Shown here in pieces: positions 55,131 through 64,000 of a stretch of 64,000 nt of DNA. Source of the stretch: Phoronis australis (taxonomy: Eukaryota; Phoronida; Phoronidae); NCBI GenBank assembly GCA_002633005.1, contig NMRA01000065.1:174420-238419 (forward strand), given 5' to 3'. The position numbers and the translations under genes are program-made. The number at the start of each line of letters is the position of its first letter. The stretch's first letter is position 1. The notes under the pieces are model-generated. The model saw only the letters and a list, made by a program, of their open reading frames with translations, was not told the DNA's origin and did no database searches.

Positions 55131-58100
55131 AACTTAGTTTTTACTAATGTGTGCCATTAGGAAACGAGGGTAGTCTTTGAGAGTTTCATGTCTTGGCAGA
55201 GGCGGAAACAGACGAAGGAGTCGTGTTTTTGGTGATAGACTTCTTAAATTTGGGATTGCAAAGAAAATTACTTGAACGGAATAGACGACGATTATGTTAT
55301 AATCTAGGTATGTTTTTAAACAACTGTAAAGTAGCACGACGTCGTTAGCCGGTTCGACCATCAAACTTTCCGAAAAAGTTGAAAGTAATACAATTGCAGC
55401 ACTCAAAGTGCAATCAGGTCCCAGACGTAACATCTGGCACAAAACTGTTAATTATATGACACTTCGGCCTCAATTTTTAATTGATAAATATTGTATCGTC
55501 TGCAACTCAGGCGCCAATTCCTCGGTAATTACAATATCAAATATTGTTGTTATTTAACTAATGTTACGAGTTCAATGCACAATTACCGCTGCTTTCATTT
55601 TTATTATCTTCTTTCAAGTTATAAATTTTTACATTTAAAACTATTTCTTTTACTAGAGAAAACTTGAAACCTAACGCTTAAGTACATACATATAGGATGT
55701 GATCCGCCACGTGAACAGTCTGAGTGAAATAGTTAAAAAATGTGCCGAAAGTGAAAGAAACTTAGGAATTCGAAGCGTATGGGATATTATTCTGCGTATC
55801 GCGTAAATGCGGAATAATTTCTCGTGGGATATTGCTTCATCTTCGCTACTCTCGGTGCTATTGATATCCCGGCGACTTCCGTAAAAATGTGTCAGAATTC
55901 TGACTCTTTCCATTTCCCATAAACCAAGGCTCAAATGACAAAACCGATCAGCGCCATCTTGAGGTTGGGCCGGGGACGCGGTTGGATATCGACTTGCTGC
56001 ACACTATTTTCAGCAAGTTCGCATGGTTGGCATTTGCGAGGAAATTTGACGAGTTAACAATTATTGGTACCTAGTTTGTCCTCGTTGGTCATCTTCATTC
56101 TTCTCGTTTGCCATTTTGTCTATTATCTCTTGGTGTAGATGTAGTTTCACCAATGACTTATTTCAAACGCCAAGGGAAAATAGACTAGGACAAGTTATGT
56201 GTGCCTGGGTGGACTACCAGGCAGACACCCAGACGTTAGTTGGCTTTTGGCCGGTGAAAATTGTCGGCAAACATCTTGCCAAAACAGTCGTTTCATGATA
56301 GGATGTTCCGAAAATGTCCTAAAACATCGCTCAATTTAAGAAGAACTTCATTTTTTAGAAATTCAAGTTGCTTCCGAAGGAGCGTCAATTCAAAAGAAGC
56401 AATTTTCTTGAACCAGATTTTAGGAAGCTTTCAATAATTTTTGAGAAAAATCTGTTTAATAAGTCAATCAATAAATCACTCAATCGGGCATTTTACCCAG
56501 TAATTTAAACTTTTAGTGTGATTCGACTCTTTCGTTTGCGATGATGAAGGTACCACGTTCGTTCAAAAACTGCCAACTGTTCTTTATGGTTGATAAAGTT
56601 TCCCCGTTAATGGAATATCGTTTACATATCTTGCATTTGCCCAGCACCCAGATTGCAATTTGTTTCCCAAATTACGCTCATATTATCGTTGACGGTTTTA
56701 CATAAAAATACAATCGCTCGGGGCGCTTATTCGAGCATTTCCGAAATTTAAGCAGGGGCTGGTTTAAGTTAAAATAGTAAATTAAAGTAAAATGCAAAAA
56801 CATCCGGTGGCAATGTTTGGAAGATGAATAATTAGTAATTTGCCCACTTTAGATACGATTTTGGATTAAGACGCTTTTCTGTACTGTAGAGGAATAAAGA
56901 TTGTAATACTTAGTTTTTTATTAGTGAAATTTGATCACACATGTGTACTTCCTTTACGCTAATGAGTGTGCAGTGACGGTCAATGCCATGTTCTTTTGGT
57001 CGCTTTGAATATCGCGCTCACAACACGTCACACCTGACAGACATGTTGAAGAGGAATCAACCCTCGAACAATAAAAATGTCCCAGCATCCTTTGCACATA
57101 TGAAAATGGCTGTGATCAACAAAGAGCGAGTATTCGCGAATCGGCCGTAGGCCACAGGAATCTTTATAAAACCGCTCCTGTGACCATTAGTCGTTTTTGT
57201 TTAATAATATGTTTTTGACGGGGGTTGTTTTGATGTTTTGATAAAACAAACTAATGCATTTTACTAAATAAAAAGTCCCTTGTTTAAACTTGCACTTTCC
57301 ATGAAATTTAGCTTTTAAATTTGGCCAGTTCTGTAAATAGAATCAAAAAATATGTCTATACGTTGCACTAAGAATACACACACTATGTTTTTGTTTTTGG
57401 ACAAAAAACGCAAATTTAAGGCAAACATTCTGAATTCATGAGCGTCAGATGGTGGTGTGATTTAGAACAACTTTTCCAAGCATAAAATACTGCAGGTGTA
57501 AACCAAACAGTGTCACCTATTAACTTGACAATAGATTTACAAAATGTGCACTTGTTTCACCAAATATCATCGAACTTTCGTAACTTTTTTATTCAGACGT
57601 TTTTAAAAATTGCATCGCATCAATTCGACGTTCACCAAGTGCTGTTTAGAAAACTGTGAGCGTGCTTAATTTAACTGATTTTAGAGTGAACCTTCAATTT
57701 CAAGAAAAACAATAAGTCGCTAATGTTCTTCTCAAATCGCGGTAACTAACACTTGTGGTTTTTACCATCCAAAAAAGTCTTCATCAGAATGTTTGGTATC
57801 ATTGCAATGATGGTTTGGCATTGTTCTAAAGGAGAGCGTACTTTCTAAAAACTGATTAAATGAAAAAGGAGCCAGTCCAAAAATATCCAGCCAACAAAAA
57901 TGGAGTTTCAGGCACCCGCTAGGATAAAAATGCTGCAGCGACCCCACACGGCCTAAAAATAAGGTAAACGTAACCAATTGTGGGAACTATACAATCAAGT
58001 TCCAATTGAGCTAAACCCAACTTATCGGTGAAGAAACGAACACCAATTACACGTGAAGATATCTGGGAAGATTTGCCACTGAATTTGGATTACTGACGCA

Positions 58101-60119
58101 GTACATACATGCGTACCCCTTTATTTGAAGTTTGATGAAGTTTGGCATATTTTGAGTTTTTGCATGAAAATCAGACTGCGTGACTATGCATTGACACAAA
58201 CGCCGCTCTGAGAATCTGGCTCACTGACCTGTCCGCTACCTGCGACCAATTATTTACAGACGTGTTACGTGTCGAGAAGCGACTGGTGCCTTACATATTA
58301 CCAGATGAGGTAATGATATAAAAATCAACAACTCCGTGTTGCTAACATTCTCTGGGTTCACGCAATCAAAATTGTTTCTATAAGATGCACTTCTTTTTAT
58401 CTAATTAATGCGACTTCACCAGCGAGAAAGAATGTCAGTGAAGGAGACCGTATTACAACCTGCGATAACAAATCTTTTATTACACTTAACTAAAGTTATT
58501 AGTGACTGTTTGCTAACTGATAGACTAACGATTGCCTGTAAGTGTGTTACTTACCTAAGTAAGCAGTATTTTCTAGATACCAGTGGTCGCACAACTTGCG
58601 CATTAGACTTGCTCTTGAGCTGTGTAGTGATATCGCTGAACGTAACTTTGGTGTTTTGTTCGCTTGAACTTTCGTCTGTTGACAGACAAGCCTGTCTTTA
58701 TGTGGCGGTATTGGTGTTCGCCCGCATTGATATGTAAGACACATGACTCTTCAGTGAAGTGTTGCATGAGCTTAAGTGATATGCAAATTAGGTACACCGG
58801 TCGTGCTCAAGTGTGCAAGTCACCATAGACACGTCACTATGTCCTAGCTTGCTTCCTGTTCGGACATCCGCAGCGTACTTGTACACGCAAAACTGCTTAA
58901 CAGCTGCCTACACCATTGTCGTTTATAACTTTCCATTTTACTTCCCGAAACGAAATTCGCCAGTTATGTTACTATGTCATGAAGTAGCTTTGCTTGATTG
59001 CGACTTGGAGAAATGAAATTTCTTCAACGATATTCCTTGTCGTCAATTTTTGCTTGTTTCTTCTCACGCTGCAGGTGTCACGTTACTTGTCCAAACAGCA
59101 TAAAATTTACACAGAATATGTGTTTATTGTGAATGATCCCAAGTCCTGTTTAGACTAAAATCGGGCGCAAGATGCCGTAGTAACTCCAATGTCACTGATT
59201 GTTTTGATTTTTATGTGAATAGATCATTTCAAGGGCTACCGGAATGTGCCATCCTATTTATCTGTCACTCACTGCTCTTGAGAAATTTGAGATTTTCAGG
59301 CGATTCCTCATAGATTAAGGTCATATGATCCGTTTGTAGACGTTTTAAAAACATCGTGAATCTGCATAAAAATCATTGAAACATACCCTCTGACACTTAA
59401 TTAGAACTTTTCGTAAGTATGGGGTCGATCTGCTGCCTGTACATATTTTTTCTTTTATTTTTTATTTTCTTAAAATCTGCGTGATCAAAACAAACGAATG
59501 TTGCCCATAATGCTGTGCGGTTTGACCTTTCGGCAACTCGAGACAAATAGTCAGTTGTTACCGGTACTGCTTCGAAGAAGAGAAGTTCGCCTTAACCAGG
59601 TAATTTATTCGTTTCTTAAACATTTTGATGACGATATTGCTCCCTGTATGAGCTGAACAATCTAACTATTACTCTTAGAATTAGATGAAACCATTACCTG
59701 TGGGAAAATTACGTACTGAATTCGATAGTAATCGTTGTGATCGAGTCGAGTCTGCAGTGATACCCTAGCCAGCCAGCTAGCGGTATCAAAATACAGCTAG
59801 GTACCACTGTGTGTTTTTCTTCAAAATAGAGCCCGAAATTCACACAGCCAGGGTAGCATATTTAGTATTCAGATTTGTACCATGGCTAGCCCTAGCCCTA
59901 GGCCTATCAATGCTGTGACTGAAAAAGAGTGCAATGTTATTGTGGTTGGATAGACCGTTTGTCACTCGATGGTCGTGAGTTGAATTTTTACCTGCTGGCA
60001 GTTTTCAGACTTTGGACTTGAATTGCAAAACTATTCGTGGTTTTTCATTGCCACAAGAAAATCATCGTCTATCACCAGGGACTCTATGCTCTACCTGTAC
60101 ATTGTACTAGGAGGGGCAC
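55131..60119. other. long stretch without recognisable genes
   Basis: One repeat segment at about 55795-55865 matches the reverse complement of 30863-30925. A partly palindromic area with GCTAGCCCTAGCCCTAGG lies near 59760-59910. Frames such as 58408-58737 show no family features. Confidence 0.4.
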
Positions 60120-60129
60120 ATTGGAGGAT

Positions 60130-60248
60130 TTAAAGGGGGGGGGCTTGAACAAACCCTGTTTACCGTTTATGTTTTTTTTAGTAATAAGATCCACAAACCC
60201 AAAAATTAGACACCCCTGCATTCCTAAATCAGGCTGGGCTCGCGCATG
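60130..60248 (-). mobile_element. GC-rich MITE, truncated copy 4
   Basis: The right end GGCTGGGCTCGCGCATG matches the copy 3 terminus (GGCTGGGTGCGCGCATG). A shortened interior shows TTTTTTAGTAATAAGATCCAC. The left half is reduced to a G-run near 60135-60143. Confidence 0.5.
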
Positions 60249-60252
60249 TCGC

Positions 60253-60456
60253 AAAATTCTGGTTATTCCTGTGCCCTGGCCCCGCTAACTCAAAATACTG
60301 GATTCGCCCCTGGGGCAGATCCAGGATTTTGAGTTGGGGGAACAGGGCAGAGTATTGGCCAGGATTTAGTTCACCAAACATTTGCACCCCCGAACTGCCA
60401 AATGCGAACTGTGAGAATTTTAGGGAGGCCATAGCCCCCCTCTAAATCCACCACTG
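60253..60456. repeat. head-to-head pair of a dispersed repeat
   Basis: The right arm (60313-60456) is the copy related to 49645-49786. The left arm (about 60253-60312) is its inverted, shorter partner, giving a palindrome centred on GCCCCTGGGGC at 60307-60317. Confidence 0.65.
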
Positions 60457-62428
60457 ACTAGTCAGTTAGCTAGTCCACTTGAACACAACCCACTGGATCA
60501 GCGATGAATCCTCGGATTAAATGCAAGCAAACTTGGGAAGTGCCGGTAGGCTGAAGCTTGTTGCGAGAATAGTGAGATCATACAAAACCATGGTTGGGAA
60601 TGGGAGGCAACAAATATGATGCCTGTTATTCAGTGAAGAAATCTGGTTCTCAAATTGCAGGACACTGGGAGTGTTCACATCATTACAGAACAATATACTA
60701 TGTATGGGACCTCCTCAAAGGCAAAAGGGTATAAGCCAAAGGCAGATCAGTAGTAGCATTAATAAAGGTCGAGCAGGTTACATCTTGTATTATCAGTGGT
60801 ATGGTCTAGATTGGGTAAATAAAGGGCTAGGGACAGGGGAAGGTTAATGACAGTGCTTGCTTTTAATTAATATACTCTTTCTTGGACTTTGAGTGTGCAA
60901 CTAGGCCCTAGCAGACTCACTTTATCAAGAACACAATCCGTCAGTTTACATAGCAGAGGGCCTAAAGGGTGCTTCGAAAATCATCTATCCTCCTTGAATG
61001 TCAGCTGTTACAGACTTCTAGCATCAGTATTGGCAAGTTAACACAGGAAATAAACTTAATTAATCTGGAAAAAGGTAGAACACTGAAGTTTCAATTTCAG
61101 GTACACTCATACTTGTGCGAAAATGTGTATCCTATGGAATGTATTGATCAATGTTATCTATGTACTGCTCAGATTGACATTTTATGTGATTACCATGTTT
61201 TTAAAGGTTCACCGTAATGTGCATCACCAGTTCACCAACAATAACAATACTCAAGCAACAGAGACAACATGATTGGAGTACTGAGCTATGTGCAGTGGAA
61301 TAGGCTTAGGTGGCAAATGATGTTCGGTCTCTTCACATGCAGGTATGCTTGGAACTCTCGTTTCTTAACGCAATGGAACCGATTCCACATAACTTTTGTG
61401 TTATCAAGTCATTCTTATTGTTGTCTTTCATCAGTAATCACACAAGCTTTATAGGTAACAAAACTGAAAACCTGTAATAAAATATATTTGCTATGTATCA
61501 CTAAAATATGCCACATAAAATGCTGAAAATTAACTCCATTAATTAAAACTTCCTTAATAATGGACCACTGGCTTTTTGAAGAACAACAACCAGTTTGTAG
61601 CTATGAAAACATCATTCCCCTTATGTTGAGGTCATGTTTAAACTACAACTCAAAATTAATGTGGTTTGATTTTTTTCAGCCTCACATAAGTATATCTGAG
61701 GATGAGGGCATTGTATTCAACTTGCTGTGTCCACACTCACTGGGGTGGTGGGTATCACCAGCTGTGATTGTCATCAGGGTGTACCTGTGGCAGATGCTGA
61801 GAAAAGATCTATAAGAAGCAACCTGTCACCTGCATTTTGCTTATGCCTGCGAGTATTTCTTATAAAGACAGTTTTGGAAATCCACTTAAGCACTCTCATT
61901 ATGCACACATGTGACTCTGTGAAAGAAAACACTGCTGACATGACACTTGTAATAACCTTTTACCATTTTCCTTCCAAGGCTCTGGCTACAGAGATTTGAT
62001 CTTGCACTCAACATCAATGTTTCAGACAAATACCCAAAACTCAATTTAACAAATAAATTATCTGAATATGCTCATAATTGTTACTTAGAAAATGTGAACA
62101 AATTATTTCCAGGCTATTAGGTAGTGATACCTGGACTAAACCTTTACTTGGCAATTGTGAAGTGAAAACATTATTACGGCCCTGACAGTACTCCTGTGAC
62201 ATGAATATTTATAAAGACTATCTATGGATTATTGGCAGGTTCATGATAAGGTCCAGTTTTAGTCAAACTAAACAAAACACAATAAAACACATTCCTTATT
62301 TGAGTTTTGTTTATTGTTTATCTGAAATTTAACTATAAGTACCAAAATAGCCAGAACAATGGATTGCCAACAGTACATTCTATAAGGTATGTATAAATCT
62401 TTTTCAATAAGGCATGGAAAATGTCGCA
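60457..62428. other. no gene recognised
   Basis: Few repeats. Possible splice acceptors precede short frames at 61079, 61341 and 61679, but no family resemblance or consistent phase was found, so no exon is called. Confidence 0.35.
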
Positions 62429-62591
62429 AACAGATTGTCCCATCAGCACGCCATGTTTTTGGTCACATCACGTGACCTAATGAATATCAATCCAAAAAGA
62501 TTTCTGCCCGTCCCTGTCTAGGGTAGAAATCTTTTCGGACATACGTTCATGATGTGACCAAAAAGATGGCGTGCTGACGGGACAAACTGTT
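62429..62591. repeat. foldback MITE, inverted ends about 27 bp
   Basis: Ends are AACAGATTGTCCCATCAGCA and, reversed, AACAGTTTGTCCCGTCAGCA. They continue into CGCCAT..TTTTTGGTCACATCA and AAAAGATTTCT. The centre is CCCGTCCCTGTCTAGGGTA. It lies between two direct copies of CATTCTATAAGGTAT (62376-62390 and 62594-62608). Confidence 0.75.
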
Positions 62592-62608
62592 CGCATTCTA
62601 TAAGGTAT

Positions 62609-64000
62609 TCAGCTTTTGAAGTACACTAGTTAATGAAGAATTTTTTTCTCTTATACATGGCTATGAAGAAAATTTTATTTTTATTTTTGATTCAGGACTT
62701 TTGGTTTCTTCGTCATAAATGAGGAACTGGCAAGAGTCTGTCGTAATGATGTGCTGCCTTTCAACAAAAGTACCAACTACAACAAAAGGCGCTTACCCCA
62801 ACATATTTTCGCAATGCAAGGGTTATGTCACAAATCGTACTGCTTTATCTACTTTGCTTGCAGTCAAACGAATTATGTTATTTACTCAGGCACCATATTT
62901 TATGTTTCTAATACTTAGTACTCAGATAAATGTGATTTCTTTGTGGTACTAATAAACAAAATTTATGCCCAATACCATTTCTTAGTTTCATACTTAAAAT
63001 CGGATGAAGACTTAAATGTAATGAAACAGAACTGGTAAAGTTGCTACAAACCAACATTCCATCAACAATAAAGTAACTTTTAATTTATACCATTTTCCGC
63101 ATCAGACCTCCTATCAGTAAGTTTCTTTACCCATGTGAGGATGGGTTTCTTGGCTTGTTACAAATTCACCTACAGAAAATGACAAGCTGTTTCAAGGCAA
63201 CTTGATAAACTGAGCTTCGAGCTATAACGAACTGTCAGTTCTTTCTAATTCCAGGAATCACTTGTACTTTGAGTAAGGAATGGGCCAAGACAATAAATAG
63301 TCAAAATCAATAGTGGGTTTAATTGAAGGAAGGCAGGTTCATAGCAGCTTTAACAGCAATGGCACAATCACATTAACAAACAAAATGGATTTTCACTGCC
63401 GAAGTTTAACCTGTATAACATCAAATGCATTTCACTGCAGTAATTCGCAACACAACAGAAATGTAAATGCAAACAAGAGTTGCAGCATGACATGTAATTA
63501 ATCGAAATATGGACACATTTATATTAATTACGTAGTCAATTCGCACAACCACGTGGACCAACAAAAGCAGATGATGACTGTTGATAGACTCAACATGAAC
63601 CAAGTTACATGACCACTTCAATTAAAAAGCAGGTACTGTATCACAGTTTTGGAGTCAAATGTAAGCAAACAGTGGTCAAGGATTGTTGGTTTACATATAT
63701 AAAAAGTAGAACATCAGATTTATATGCTGTACGGTAAATGAGTAAGATAAAAAATATAGCCGTGTCCTATTGTATTGACAACAGTCTATATCCACGTCAA
63801 GCTACTATGCAAAGGTAACTTTAAAATTAGTGTTAAATGTTCACTGAAGCAGTGATAGTTCTTTTGATAGATCAAATAACATTTGTTGTCATTGCAAAAC
63901 CATTGATCGTCAAGGCAATGAACTGGGTGGCCCCTGGAAGTCATGTGTCAAGTTTGTGCACGCCTTGTTTTTCTCTCAAGCATCTGCTAATTATGGACAC
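62609..64000. other. no gene recognised
   Basis: AT-rich, with few repeats. It could be untranslated or intronic sequence of a gene beyond the right edge; nothing in it proves this. Confidence 0.35.

Noticed and set aside
58408-58737. 109-codon frame
   Set aside because: Overlapped by equally long frames on the other strand, with no motif.
61560-61999. Host gene exon near a TTTTTTTCAG acceptor
   Set aside because: No domain, no consistent phase with other candidate exons, and no donor that keeps a frame.

Overview
The window is animal genomic DNA. Genes are split by GT-AG introns, intergenic space is long, GC is moderate to low, and there are relics of many metazoan transposable elements: a Penelope-like element, LINE 3' ends, tRNA-type SINEs, a Tc1/mariner element, TTAA-flanked THAP elements and foldback MITEs. 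The protein families and the crowd of small palindromic repeats suggest a marine invertebrate. The phylum cannot be fixed from this sequence. A single N at 35729 points to a draft assembly.

Three host genes can be supported. (1) An SLC49A4/DIRC2-like major facilitator transporter on the + strand, 11 coding exons from 14194 to 33208. I rebuilt it by following splice phase from exon to exon; it gives about 493 residues, close to the vertebrate length. (2) A two-exon UDP-glucuronosyltransferase on the + strand (38349-39071 and 39787-40632, 522 residues). (3) A class A peptide-type GPCR on the - strand (52934-54418).

The rest is mostly mobile DNA. From left to right: Penelope-like reverse transcriptase relic (1-834); DD37D mariner relic with a GC-rich MITE inside it (1751-3514); a TTAA/THAP transposon with about 165-bp inverted repeats (3896-5837); a LINE relic (9180-9975); a palindromic repeat copy (10305-11140); a second TTAA/THAP element, copy A (11262-12941). 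Inside SLC49A4 introns lie a 3.75-kb TA-flanked transposon relic, TTAA/THAP copy B, a degraded TTAA/THAP copy C, and a GC-rich MITE. Beyond the transporter are another transposon-like coding relic (about 34.0-35.8 kb), a third GC-rich MITE, a tandem array with CTCF-like motifs (41.2-43.1 kb), an inverted-repeat element (44.3-45.4 kb), the second copy of the 10.3-kb repeat in inverted orientation (46.4-47.2 kb), several hairpins and a degenerate second array (50.5-51.3 kb). The last 9 kb is sparse.

The most notable pattern is that all four TTAA/THAP elements keep the 5' ends of two convergent genes: a THAP-domain transposase, and a small acidic protein that in one copy reaches a Cys-rich motif like the intracellular domain of P2X7 receptors. 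Each copy has lost the middle of the element. I infer a two-gene autonomous parent.
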